DNA from: Eleginops maclovinus
Taxonomy: Eukaryota; Chordata; Actinopteri; Perciformes; Eleginopidae
DNA length: 64,000 nucleotides
Assembly (NCBI RefSeq): GCF_036324505.1
Contig: NC_086363.1
Location: forward strand, 8,671,155-8,735,154
Direction of reading: 5' to 3'
The notes under the pieces: model-generated
What the model saw: the letters and a program-made list of their open reading frames with translations, nothing else
The model's database searches: none
Told to the model about the DNA's origin: nothing
Shown: positions 36,388 through 48,838 of the stretch, one piece after another
Position numbering within the stretch: position 1 is the first letter of the stretch
Layout of the letters: the number at the start of each line of letters is the position of its first letter
Made by a program: the position numbers and the translations under genes

Positions 36388-36425
36388 ATGTGACAAATAA
36401 AGAGGGTTTCATACCTCCGATTCTA
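36388..36425 (+). mobile_element. Tail fragment of the same SINE family as at 8 kb
   Basis: ATGTGACAAATAAAGAGGGT followed by TTCATACCTCCGATTCTA matches the reverse complement of 8020-8056, with one extra base. No tRNA-like head lies upstream, so this is a 5'-truncated copy or a tail borrowed from a LINE. Confidence 0.7.
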
Positions 36426-38547
36426 ATGATTAACTTTAGGACATGCTGCGATGAGGACGTAATGTCGCTTTAGTAAGATAATACCTCGGACTGTTACTCT
36501 TTACTTTTTTGGCTTTCTGTTTTAGCAATGACGACACAAAACATTGATGCTGGATTCAGTCTTTGGGAACTGGGATCAGTGTGGGTTCTATCAACTATGT
36601 ATCTGAACTTTGCATTGAGCTGACATCATAAAGACCAAACAAGGGGTATGCATGCGTTTGGCTATTTGCTTGTATAGAAGTTCAGATTACATGTCTATCT
36701 CTAATAACCAGATACTGTTGGTCTCCTGAAGTACATCACATAAGCAGAAATAGATTCTCTAAATAAAGCTGCATTGTTTCTTCCAGCTACATAAACCAGT
36801 CATATCTCATAGATTTTAATTCTGTTTCCGAGTCAGTTTAAACGTCTGCTTCCTGAGCTATTTTTTACCACGTAGTAGACAGCTAGATGAAAATATTATA
36901 CCTAGCTGTCAACATCCATCAATAACAAATACAGTAGATGTCTCTGAGCTGTCGTTCTTTGAAGTGCTGAGGCAAATGGTGTGCTCAGATGTGAACAACA
37001 GTTGACGAAACAAAAAAGCTTTCCTCTCCATAAGTGTGATGTATTTCCCACAGGAGAATCCTTCTTCTTTTTCCTGTCATACCATGCTTCTCTCCTGTCT
37101 CGTCCCATACCCACAACTAAATGTAGGTTACATCACTTCTCGAGACTGTACCAAGCATGATTTTGCACAGTGTTTTCTTCCTTTCCTAAGCTTAAAGATT
37201 TAACCGACTTGGATATTAGCCATACAGTAATCACAAGACCAGCAATGCAAGGTATAAACATTTGGGAACTGTAGCTCTTTCACTCTAGCTTGTTTTCTCA
37301 AACAGACTGATGTGGGCTTTTGGCAGCTGTCCTTTGTTAACTCTGAAACTGTTGAATAACTACTAAACAACCTCAACAAGTAAACTGCAAAGCTCAGCAA
37401 ACGAAGCAATCGGATGCATTATTAATAGCTCTCATTCTGCCTCTGCTTAACTGCTTCTTTCCAAAAGAAGCCGCTGTGGGGCCTGAGTGGGAAGCTGAAG
37501 ATGGGAACAAAACAAAACATGGAGCAGCTCCCCCAAGCTGTCAGATGTTCATCAGATTCTAAACCTTTTGAGTCTGAACTTTGTTATGGTAATAAAGGAA
37601 AGAAGTATGTTGCTGCTCAACTTCAGTTGTTTTAATCCACCCACATTGTTTTGTCTTGCGTTCCTCTAAATGACATGTGTTCCACCATAAAAAGGTTGAT
37701 TTTTAAATGAAAAAGCATTGTCACGAACACCAAAGACTTGAGTCCAATTGTGCATTCATGGTGAGAAATTGTGTCCCTCTCCCTTTGTTGTTGTTGTTGT
37801 TGTTGTTTGTCTTCAGCAATAGAGAATCCCTGAGCTGCTCATTTAGAAATGGCCTTTCTTTTGGTGTTTCAGCACTCCTTTCCCACGGCTGCTAGGTTGT
37901 TCACAGCTCTCCTCAGCTAACCATCCCACCAGGGACAGCAGGACCAGTCAAACCAAAAGCAGCAGGCACATAAAATAATGAGACTTGAACAATGTTTTTG
38001 CTAAATGAATCAATATCAAAGCCGGATTGCGTGGCCTTTGCTACAGCACAGGTGAGACAATCATCTATCATTAGCCCTCAATCATGACAAGTGTGTTTAT
38101 CATGCATCACTTGGATTACAGTTGATAAAGTAGGCAGGATATGTGACTATCAATCTATACAAACAGAATACAAATGTTTGGAATAATCTATGTACTCATT
38201 CTTGCTCGAAAGAGTTACATCTACATAATTATTAGAATAAACATGAATGCAAATATGCAAGACTTAATCAATTAAATACATACGCGTTTATGCATTTTCA
38301 CTGATCTGTAGGTGTCTCTTTTGTATAAAGGAATTATGGGAAAAAGCCAATATGAAGCACTGTATTCCCTGGAACAAATAAATGAATAACATCAGATACC
38401 CTGGTTTAGCTGTTGTTTTCTCTGCTCATATGTGAGCTTAATGTTGAATATTCATTTGTATTACGTAGGAAAGCTGCTTCCTGTGCAATATAGGCTACAT
38501 TTATTTTCATAAATTATTTCCCATTTGGGAGAGAGAGTTCATGATCT

Positions 38548-38549
<2 letters not shown>
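36426..38549. other. Gene-free sequence with a (TTG)n run
   Basis: No recognisable gene. A (TTG)7-8 microsatellite lies at 37785-37807. Confidence 0.65.

Positions 38550-38587
<38 letters not shown>
38550..38587. repeat. (GT)19 microsatellite
   Basis: Uninterrupted GT over about 38 bases. Confidence 0.96.
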
Positions 38588-38590
<3 letters not shown>

Positions 38591-41520
38591 TGTTTCCCTG
38601 CTACATCTCAAAGATGAAAGAAGCATACTCCCTTGCTACTCCAAAACTACATCAAATCTTGCTGGAATGCGTCCATTGAGGATAAGTGTTATTTTTAACA
38701 TGTTTTTGGGGCTAGCCTGTGATCGGAATGATTTTAATTCAAAAAAGAGTTTGGCTATATGCTAACACAAGTCTTTCACAGTGTTTTCGATCAGTGCAGC
38801 TGCAAGTTGAAGTGTGCACTCGAAATAGCTCAAATAATGGGGCACTATTGCATGTGTCAAACCGATTCTTAAACAGATCTTAAAGATAAACAAGTTTAAT
38901 CTAGCACTTCAGAATCTGCTAAACTGTCAGGCTGAGTAACAGGATTTCACAAAGAATTGTATTGAATACTCAATCTTCTAATTTTAGCCTATTGTCAGTG
39001 CTTTATTCTCCCTGTTCCACCCTGCAGTGTATAGGTGCTGCCATCGTATCATTTCAGAAGAACAGCACAAATGGCAATTACAGCAAATGCCAGCAGTATC
39101 ATTTGCATCTAAATTGCGTTTTTTTTTCTTGTCCAATGTCAATCTTCAATCTAACCCCAACCCTGGATGTTGTGTTTGGTGTGTTTCCCATAAGCCTGTG
39201 CCTCAGTGGAACCAACGGATATGCTACTTTTTCTTGAATTTTAAACACTGGCGAGTACATTAAAGTAGCAATGTATTTCAGCAGGATATTAGGAGTCGGG
39301 ATTGTGAGTTTGAAGGTCATCTTTGCGTTTGTATTTTTTTGCTTTGCTTGGATTATTGAGTGCATTTCCATACTGATTACATGTCATGCCAAAAGTAATG
39401 AAAGGTGTTATAAAGTATTCAACCTACAAACAACATGTGACAGTTAGTATGTAACAAAATGGTATGATGTTAGTCTATGAGTCCAAAATGATGAGTAAAA
39501 TACAGGCAATTCTTGAGGAATCAGTAGCAAATCATGCTTTTTGTCCGACTGTTTTTATAGCCACAATTAATTTGAAGGAGCAGGCTAGTGTTTTTCAAAG
39601 TGAAATATCAAAGCTGAGTCTGGGTGGGTGTGTGGAGGTTGTACTTACATTAATTATTGTTATTTTAAGCAAAGCCATTTGCATTTTTTCTAATGTGGCC
39701 TGTTGTGTTTGTCATTATTGCATCGCATTGGTTTAATTTACCTGGCATCTTCGTCTAATGGTTACTGTTTGTATTGTTGCATTATTGTGTCTGATTGCAG
39801 ATAGATTTCTGAAAGGACAATATACTTTATACTAACTAATTATTTGTGTGAATACAGGTGCCTGAAATACATAATAATCTAAATTCATATGATTTAATCC
39901 TGGAGCAAGGCTCAACTAAATATACAGACGTACAATAAAATGTTAACAGGTTTCCTTTGCATGGGTATTTTAGTATTCCTGAATTATCGAAACATGTATT
40001 TTTAGTCAGCATTAAGCACATTCCTCTAAATCTTTAGAATTCATTATTTTTCTTTTTTTAATCTGCCCTCAAGAGATGAGGATTTTCTCCTGTGTGACTG
40101 TGCATATCTTAGCCACCTCCACATAAAGCCGTGTATTTGCTGTAAATATCTGCTTCTCCACAGGGAATGGTTTATGTGAAGAAGTACAAGTCACATTCCT
40201 ACTCTATAATTAAAATACTTGCATATCTTCGTGTGGAAAATGATTGAATATTTACACTTTTGCTTTAAATGAATATAACTGCCAGACTATTCCATGATAG
40301 AAACAGGCTGTTTTTTGTCATGCTGTGAGAGTGTGGAGGATGTAGGCTGTAAAAATGAGTCATGATGTGAACACAAAGCAGAGGTGACATGCAGCCCCCA
40401 TCTTGAGTCACAGTAAATGGCTTACCTGTTTTACTCTTAAAAGTATTTTCAAAGTTCAGACTTTTCATAACTCACATTTTATTCTGCTCAGCCCACCACC
40501 ACACCGGATTGGCCTTTAAAAGATTTCACGCTCTTGGCAATAATTGTACCGAGGATCACTGCTTCCTGTCAGTGTATTACGAGCCACCAACGCTTGTGAC
40601 TCAACATGCTGCATTCACACACCCTGAAGTTTAAACAGCCCATTACAAAACACAGCCTGCCGCTTTACACAAACACAGCTGCAGCAAGAGGAGCAATCCC
40701 AGCAGGTAGGCAGCTTAGACATGAGAAGGGCTCTGGGGATGCAGGGCTTCACACAATGTTACAGCATCTGGATTGAGACCAATACTTACTATTTAAATGT
40801 AAAGGGAGAAACAACAATGCAGAGAGGCAGAGAGTATGAAGTTGTTCGAATAAAAATATTTTCTTTTCTGGCTTGTGGAATGTGTTGCCCTAAGCAAGTA
40901 ACCTAGTTTTTGCTTCAGATGTTCAGTGTACTGTATAGCGAATTAATTTGGAACTCTTGAACGTTGCATCCTTCTTTCAGAGTAGGAATTATGTAGAAGT
41001 TCTTAACTTGAAGACCCCTTGAATTATTAATATTGCCTCTCCACAAAGTGTCCCACTACAGTTGGTGTATGACTGTAACCACAAAGAATATCTGCACAGG
41101 ATTGTAATACCACATCGGGACCCTTATATAAATGCATGTGACATCCCTGCAGCCAAGCATTTGTTCATGCATTTAAAGGGGGGGGGGGTAATTATAAGAT
41201 GGATACACTCTACTTATAGATTCTGCATGTCTGCCAGTCTGTTAAGTCTTCCGCATGCCACTTAACATTAGTCAGTAATTGGTTTGAGGGTGTCGAGTGC
41301 CCGTAGAGAAAATGACTCAAACAGTTGACCTCTCGCTGCTCACTGTTGTAGTTCCGGATGAATCCACCATCCATCTCCTTCTTATACCGGCACTTTTACA
41401 GATAAACCATTACAGATGTCAAAGATGTGGACATTGTAAACTACGACATGTTGCAGAATGTCAGTATTAAAACAGACCTTTCAAATTAGAAGAATCTGGA
41501 GCAGAAGAAGATGCTCTTTG
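38588..41520. other. Gene-free sequence
   Basis: No recognisable gene. A G11 run lies at 41178-41188. Confidence 0.6.
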
Positions 41521-41972
41521 TGTCAGGTGGTTGGGGAAACAGGAGCCAAGTGCAGTAAAACCAGCGGGAGGCGGGTATGGGTCCAAACAAAAGGCGAGCT
41601 TTATTTCAATTAAAGCTGCACTTTCAACCAAAAAATAACCACACCAACACTAACCAGGGGATACAGGGACACTGGGAACAGGAGCAGACAGACGGATGGG
41701 CAAGAACAGGCAGGTAACATGTACAACATCAGGTAGGAAACGACGACGACGGAACACCAGACAAAAGGGAAACTGACTAAATACAAATGGGTAATCACAA
41801 GACGAGAGACAGCTGGAAGGGGGAGGAGAAACACAGGGGCAACAGGTGAACACAATGACACAATCAGACACAAGGAAAACCCAAACACAGGAAGTAAAAG
41901 TACACACGACACAACAGAGGGAAAACATTTCAAAATAAAACAGGAAACAGACAGAAAGCCAGGATCATGACA
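41521..41972 (-). mobile_element. Solo LTR of an LTR retrotransposon
   Basis: The element is bounded by the short inverted ends TGTCA (41521-41525) and TGACA (41968-41972) and flanked by an exact 5-base target duplication, CTTTG at 41516-41520 and 41973-41977. On the - strand it begins TGTCATGATCCTGG and has a polyadenylation signal AATAAA (complement at 41600-41605) about 80 bases before its end, the expected LTR layout. No internal gag/pol or second LTR is present, so it is a solo LTR left by recombination. The 5-base duplication fits Ty3/gypsy-type or similar elements. Frames of about 100 codons on the - strand are LTR sequence, not genes. Confidence 0.88.
41600..41605 (-). terminator. AATAAA polyadenylation signal within the LTR
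   Basis: TTTATT on + is AATAAA on -, placed near the 3' end of the LTR; it supports the - orientation of the element. Confidence 0.6.
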
Positions 41973-41977
41973 CTTTG

Positions 41978-42790
41978 GAAGACTGCTGCCCTCTTTATGG
42001 GTCCTGGATAAGAAAAGAAATGTATGACCTTGTGAGGCCTTCTGTATGGGGAACCTACTTACATATAGGTGCTTAAGAAAACATCTTTCTCCAAACTCAG
42101 AGGCATGGCAATAATGGTCTGTAATCTTGGTTTGCTATCAAATGGTTGCTGTACGGACATAATTTTCCCAAGGGGATGAATCTTGATGACTTTAAGTGCT
42201 AATTAGCATGGCGAGCATTATACCTGACAAATGTCAGCATGTCACCATTTTCCTTGGGACAAATTATCTCTCTTCATCCTTTTGCTGCCTTCACCCTCAA
42301 TCCATTTATGACTGTTTTTTTTTTACTGTATTAGGTTGTACGGATATGTTACTTTTCTTTAGGCATGTCTCATAAGATTCTGTTTCTCATATCTCAGAGA
42401 CATTTCAGTGATCTGTCCCTGTCCGTTTAGTTTAGGGATTTAATCTTCCCCAAAGTTCAGTATCCCACCTAGATTCATATGAAGAACAGAAACTGCCATA
42501 GCCACACTTAAATGTATTGCCAATTAGCTGCAATAGTCTGTGATTCATCAAATTACTTTGGTGTCCTTTTTAAATGCTCTCATCAATTAACAGATGCCCA
42601 ACAAGTCATTTATTTTTGGGGATAAACCCAAAGTGTGTTCCATTAAACAGAATAAAGTAGCACTGATGCAGCTTCTGGTCTGTCCAAACAAGCTTCTAAA
42701 ACTCAACAGAACAGTCTTACTGAGATCAAACCGCATCAGTCCTACCTCAATGGACCAGTATGAAACTTTGCAGTTGAAAGTTAAGATTGG
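41978..42790. other. Gene-free sequence with a possible regulatory stretch
   Basis: No gene. About 42190-42260 contains AAGTGCTAATTAGCATGG and an inverted CTGACAAATGTCAG, the kind of content seen in conserved enhancers; unproven. Confidence 0.5.
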
Positions 42791-42825
<35 letters not shown>

Positions 42826-42844
42826 CCTGTGTGTGTGTGTGTGC
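42791..42844. repeat. (GT)13-(GC)5-(GT)8 compound microsatellite
   Basis: Alternating purine-pyrimidine for nearly all of 54 bases with a central GC block; a sequence type prone to Z-DNA. Confidence 0.96.
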
Positions 42845-45018
42845 CTTTCTGAAGTGCATGCTGTAGGGTGAGACTTTCAGGTCCCGCGGGCTCTGTGCAG
42901 TACATCAAATGCAGGCGAGCCATTTCTTCACTTAATTGTGTAGCATGTTTGAAGGAGCTTACTTGAGCAGAAAATTGAATACAAAACACTCAAGTCATCA
43001 GGGTCATACATTATCTTTCTAAGCAGAAGGATGTGGTGGGGGGGTGGGGGTGGGGGGCTTCTGCAGAGATGAAAAGGAGATCATAGGAGAGGTTCTTTCT
43101 AGGATGTCGTAATGGCATCTTCAACAGACAAAGGTAGGATTATTATTTGCTTGTGCTAAATCCTTATTTGCACCCTGGGAATGGTGAAGCACTTTCCCCC
43201 TGATGTGTCTCTCAATGAAAAGGTAACATGCTGATATGTGAAATATCCCCCATGCCTCCCCACTGTTAGATTTATATGTACAGTATAATCTTCGATCAAC
43301 TTGTCCAGTTTCCTGTAAATTCAACATTTTCTTTTTCCTCTGGAGCTTAAAACAAACTTTTCTCCAACAGGGCCACAAGTTTCCTCAACAATGTATTCAA
43401 ATGAGCTCATCTGCAATTTCAGTGGAGTCCTTTGCTGAATTATTTAAGAAGATATTTTTTTTCATATCATTTTATGTGGAGTAGAATGAAACTCATTATT
43501 CATAGACTTTTATTTGCAGTTCTTACAGAATCATTGGGCAGACATTGATTGTCAAAGTATTGTTGATATTTCTGGTATTGGTTTTTGCCACAATTGGTCA
43601 TTAGACCCAGGAAATGGCTCAATTGCTGTGTATCTGAGAGTCTTCCCAAGAAATTTGAAATTAATAAAGATCATCAAAGGTCTATGGTACCGGATCAATG
43701 TGGTCAAAATAATAGCAACACCTTCCGATGTAATACAGACCAATGCAACACAACTGCACACTATGGTCTCAAATACAAGTGGTAGTCCATCACTTATTTC
43801 TGATAGAGAGTATCTCAAGAAATATCATAAATGCAAAGCTATAGTCTTTGCCCTCGAGAGTGATTATATAGGGAAACATCCTTTGTCCTTCCCGCTGTAA
43901 GAGACTCTTCATGCTCAGGACGTGTTTGGCAATATCGTACAAGTAATCGTTGTCCTTTGAGATGACCTCATCATTCTTTCTTTAGCTTTATTTTTTTTAT
44001 ATGAAGTAAAATGTTATCAGTGTACTGTAACAGATGAGGTGATCCTCCTGAGGCCGAGCTCATTGTCAGACATAGAATTTGATTGATGCGTCATGCCCTT
44101 GTTGTGAAATCGGTTGATATATGATGAAATCCTCATCCGCAGCCATCACTGTCACCAATAATAACCCCTAATGAAAAATGGACCTTTTTCCTTTCCATCT
44201 GTCTTCTCTGAGGCATTGCAGAGATTAATACAGCCATCTCACCTTGTGTTCGATAACTCATTTACTTTACCTCATCTTTCAATCTGCTCTATATTTCATT
44301 ATGACCTGTGGCAGTAATGTAAGGTGTGAGTTTATGAAGTTATTTTAATTTCATTTTCAGTTATAGTAATGCAACATTAATATGTTGTCCACATTTCCTC
44401 ATGTCTTGTATGATGTGTATTTTTTCACCAATACATCAAACTTTACATAGACCCGAGGACCTGGTCAAACGCTCGGAGCCCTATTCATTAATATAGCATG
44501 CTAACAAACCTGGGCTCACAGCCACCTTCTTCCCATCCATTTGAGACTGGATTTATTGCAGAGAGACTCAGTGGCCGCTACGCCTAATTGCTCTTTTGTC
44601 TCCAGTCCTCTGTGGTACAGACACAGCGAGGATACAAACTCTACTTTCTGAGTGTTCTTTTCATGTTTTTTTTAGTAAAGAAACAACCTAATTGATTCGG
44701 GATAAGTCTGCTGCATCATATGTCAGCCCCTAAAGACATTGAAGTTGGTTGCCGTCAATCATTTACGGGAAGTTTCTGTCAGTTATTTAATCTCAAGGGG
44801 AAAAAAGACAGCTTCACATATCTGCATAATGATTCATTCATTTTCAATCACCTTGTTTTAATTAGGAAGGAAACGAGGGCTGGAAAAAAAGAGCTAATCT
44901 TTATTAATTGGACTTTCTGCACCACTGCATTGCTGAGGGGATTGTTATAAAACATTCTCTGAAGTCACATGACTGTTCATTTATCATCAGCTGGAAACCT
45001 TCCCTCTAGCACATAGAG

Positions 45019-45020
<2 letters not shown>
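42845..45020. other. Gene-free sequence with a G-rich tract
   Basis: G runs of 7, 5 and 6 separated by single T at 43038-43057 could form a quadruplex. The 128-codon frame at 43514-43900 shows no recognisable family. Confidence 0.6.
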
Positions 45021-45083
<63 letters not shown>

Positions 45084-45100
45084 AACGCACATAAACGCAG
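45021..45100. repeat. (AC)30 microsatellite with two ATAAACGC units
   Basis: Pure AC at 45021-45080, then ATAAACGCAC and ATAAACGCAG side by side. Confidence 0.97.
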
Positions 45101-45740
45101 GGACATTGTCAAATCAGTTCACATGTCTTTCTCTTGCTGTGATTTTTTCCCATCTCTATCGCCTTGCCTTTATTGTCTCTCAGGATTGGATTACCTGTCT
45201 GGTGCAGTTCATCTGTCCTCTGTAATGAAACACTCTTTAAGGGATCTTCTGAATGATCATTTTAGTAGACATGTTATCTCTCAAGCAGCCACCTGGTTTA
45301 TCAGTTGGACCTTTTGCCGCTGGGTGCCATTTCACCCTGACGCTAGTCGTAGATCATGAGGTGATGTGGCCTGCTGGAATTGCCTTTAGTCAATATCTCC
45401 TGTCAGAGATCCACAGGCCGGTCTAGAGCCACACCTCGATATTATCCTTATATCGGTAATTAAAGGCAAAAGAGGGAAGGGGCATCCATATTTCATCAGC
45501 GTGCAGACTGACAGCCACACTGACTTATTTACAGCTTTTTTTTATCTCCAGCCTTAACAACAAGTTGTGAAACAGGACTCGGGATGTTGTTGTGTCTTTT
45601 ATTTGCATGTGTAATAGGGGGAAAGGGGGGAGAAAGAGATAGAGGGAGCAAATACTATATCAAGGCTAATATTTGTGTGCATATACCACTGTTTTTATAA
45701 TATTTGAGACCATAAACAATTGTGTTTGATTCTCTGCCTG

Positions 45741-46120
45741 CTTGCCAAGGTTTCAGCGCAAGGAACCGGTAGTGAAAGAAAAATATGCCATGCATTTATG
45801 CATTATAACACGAGTCAAAGTTGCATGTCTCAAACTGCCAGTGGCCATGTGTCAAAAATTAGCATATATACATAATCCAGTTAATGCTGCTCTGCTTGGT
45901 TGGTGCATGGCCGTCCATGCTAATTACATGGACCCTGGTTCACTGTGGTGGCATATCAGTGCAGCTCACTGGGAATTAAGTGGGGATTCCTGTGGGCATG
46001 TCGATGCCCTTTAAGCCACCAAATCTCCCCTATAACCAGCTCTGCTGCTGCAAAGTTGGGTCACAGGTTAGCTGGGTCTTATTAAAGTACCGCCAAAGGC
46101 AATAACAGGAGTCATATTGC
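45741..46120. promoter_or_regulatory. Candidate conserved noncoding element
   Basis: Low in simple repeats and dense in homeodomain-like cores, including CTAATTA at 45920-45926 flanked by the exact inverted arms GTCCATG (45913-45919) and CATGGAC (45927-45933). Also ATGCATTTATGCATTATAAC near 45789. A 91-codon frame crosses it but has no domain. Enhancer function is inferred from composition only. Confidence 0.3.
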
Positions 46121-48549
46121 CTGATACTACTCTTTGGTAAAGCCTGGGTTTCCATGATAACAGCTTTAGACTAAAAAGCAGCAGCTCAGTTTCTTACGTT
46201 ACTTAGTTTGTGGGATTTTGACATTTTTCTGTTTAGTTGTGACTTCTGTTTTTAAGCAGTTCAACACAAAGGAGCTCAGTGCAAACACATGTTTGAAGGC
46301 AGCCTGACTCATTTAAAGAAAACAAATGTATTTCCTGGTATAAAAGCAGTTTCTCTTTGTTTTTCTAAATGCTTTCAGCCGGTCATGTGAGTTTTTAATG
46401 CTCAGCACAATAAATACGGTATTTATTTTGCCTCCTGTTTCAGTGCAAGGGAAAGGCTTTAAAGCTAAGTATTAACGCATACTGCCTGTTCCTAATCAGG
46501 TTTTGAGGGGACAAAACAAGATGCCAAAGACTTTCTGTTCTGTGTAGTCAATAAAAAAACAAGGACTCGTTTCCCTGTTCAACCTTTTTTTTTTTTCTGT
46601 TTCAAATACTCATTGCTGCTCGGCTCCTTCCAGCTCTGGAGCTGAAAGTGCAGTGTGTTGCAGGAGTAGGAGTTGATTTGAAGTCTGTACTCCATTGAAG
46701 CTGTCTGATCGGAGATCTGTCCATCACCTCCCCGCAGCTCCTATTGAACCAGAGCACAAGAGAAGTTGAGAAGGTAGCTCCGACTGCAACTCAAAGTAGT
46801 AGTTTGATTGATGGCATCACTTTTATTGCACCAGAGGGAAGGCTAACACAGACATCTGACCTGTTGCCTTTACTGACCCATTCTGTCTGGTGATTGGCAG
46901 GTGTCTGATGCTGATGTGCTTAGACATGCAATCCTTGCATTAACCCCGAGCTGCCACCCTTTTCTCCCTGTGGGTTGGGGGATGTTTAGGTTAATATTGA
47001 ACTGCCAGTGGAGTGGCAGCTGGGCCTGACGTGCTTGCTTCACCTCTGGTCCCTGGAGATTGCAGCCCAGCCAGCCGCTTGTAATTAAAGGCGCATAAAG
47101 ACAGATCAAGCTATTTCCTTCTTTCTCCACTGAAGGAAAGAGGCTGGAAAAGAGTCCACTGAATGCCTCAGACAACCAGCCACCAAAAAGACCTCCTTTT
47201 TTTTTTTTTTCAGCCTGCAAAAATTGCATCCTTAGACTGTGCATTTAGCGCATGTTTCGTGTTCACCACAAAGCTGCTCGTCGTAATAATACCCCTCAAA
47301 AGTTTTTTTATCCTACTCCCCAATTTGTTCTTGTATTTTTGAATAAAATTCTCAAAATTTGGTTTCAGGGTACATTTTTCCCATCACAATGAGCTTATGT
47401 TATCCAACAACATTTGGATACTATTGTTGATGAAGCCAAATGTGATACACAGCAATCGCAGACAAACATCAGCTCGTTGCAGGATTGTTTCTTCCTCTCT
47501 TGGCTCTTTTTGAAAAATCAGCTCCAGCCAAAGCTTAAATCTTTAATGGAAGGAGTGGGAGAGAAAAAGATTGGAGGATTTTGACAAAAAACCAACAATA
47601 CATCTGCCCACTATAGAAAGAGTACTGTGTATGTAATGTTATTTCTGCTATTTCAAGTTTTATACACAATCATTGCATTTCGAAATCATACATTAGTGTG
47701 AAATGGTGTTTTTGGCAACAGAAAAATGTGATGGTGAATGCATCCATAAATAGTATCCACTGCAGGACCACATTCAACAAGCATGAACTGTGATTTGTGC
47801 TTCTGTATCTCTTTGGTTGTGTTGCTGGCAGAATAATCTACACATCTATCAGGGGCTGACAGATAGCAAACACCTAGAAACCAACATCCATGACCTTCAT
47901 GGTTCCTCTGCATCTAGTTGGACAGAAGCCTGCTTCTCAGGATTTTAAAATTGAGGTCTTGAAAGGTGCAACCTAGACGTCTGAAGCCAAGGAGACCTTA
48001 AATCAGCCAACAAAAATCCCCACCTTCTAATACCCAAGTTTTTCCTTTCAGAACAAAACAGAAACACCCAGCGTAGGCTATTAGCATAGAGAGAGCTCGG
48101 CTGTCAGCAGAGCTGCTATTGTCTGTGAGGCTGTGTCAATCTCCTCTCACCTTCCAGCTGTGTGTTCTGGAGCTGTTCTTCCCTCAACCTGCCACCGTCA
48201 CACTCTTTCAATCAACACAGTCAAAGCAGCCTATACATATTTACCAGATCCAATACTGCCACATATTCATATTTACCTGTACTAATGCTCTGAGCTGCCT
48301 ATTTCAGATTATATTAAGGGGTGGTTACTGGGGTGTTATTGATGTGGCAGCAGTCCTCTGGCTCCAGGGCAACTGCACTCCACTCAGTGCGAAGAGCAAT
48401 GGCTCTGCTGCTTGAAATGGGCATAGTGCCTTTTTATGTCACTACAAAGCAAAAATACTGCTCTTCCTGTTATCCATAAACAATGCATATCGTAGTGCAT
48501 CTAAATTAGGTTGTTTTACTTAATCAAAAAGCAATTATTGCCTATGTGA
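46121..48549. other. Gene-free sequence
   Basis: No recognisable gene. A 124-codon - strand frame (46870-47244) includes a poly-Lys segment from a T run and has no family match. Confidence 0.6.
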
Positions 48550-48838
48550 GGGTCAAGAATCCCAGCAATGGGTCTCAACATAAATCTGATGGGTCGTAAG
48601 ATGATAAATAGGAAAGTAAAGCAAAAAACACATTTCTTCTACACAGTTGTATTTATATTCTTGGTCTTTTCTCTAATCTTACCATTTTCTACTTTATTAT
48701 ACTGACTAGTTTTACCTCTTCAGGCATCTTTAACGATATTAAGTAAGAAAAAACACCCTGGTTGAAATGGTATAACTTGTATTGGCAAGATGTCATTGCT
48801 TAGAGTAGTGGCTAGCCAAGAAAGGTTGGGCCTCACTG
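48550..48838 (-). mobile_element. hAT-like nonautonomous element remnant
   Basis: Read on the - strand it starts CAGTGAGGCCCAACCTTTC and TTGGCTAGCCACTA, like the hAT-type end CAGTGGTTCCCAACCTTT. On + the opposite part contains CTGATGGGTCGTAAGATGAT, resembling the GGGTCGCGAGATGATT module of the same family. The family resemblance is recalled; a target duplication was not found. Confidence 0.5.

Noticed and set aside
41610..41933. Two - strand frames of 92-107 codons
   Set aside because: They lie wholly inside the solo LTR and have no gag, pol or other domain.
43514..43900. 128-codon + strand frame
   Set aside because: No recognisable domain, overlapping frames on both strands, and no splice context suggesting an exon.
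46870..47244. 124-codon - strand frame
   Set aside because: Poly-Lys comes from a T run; the rest has no recognisable motif.
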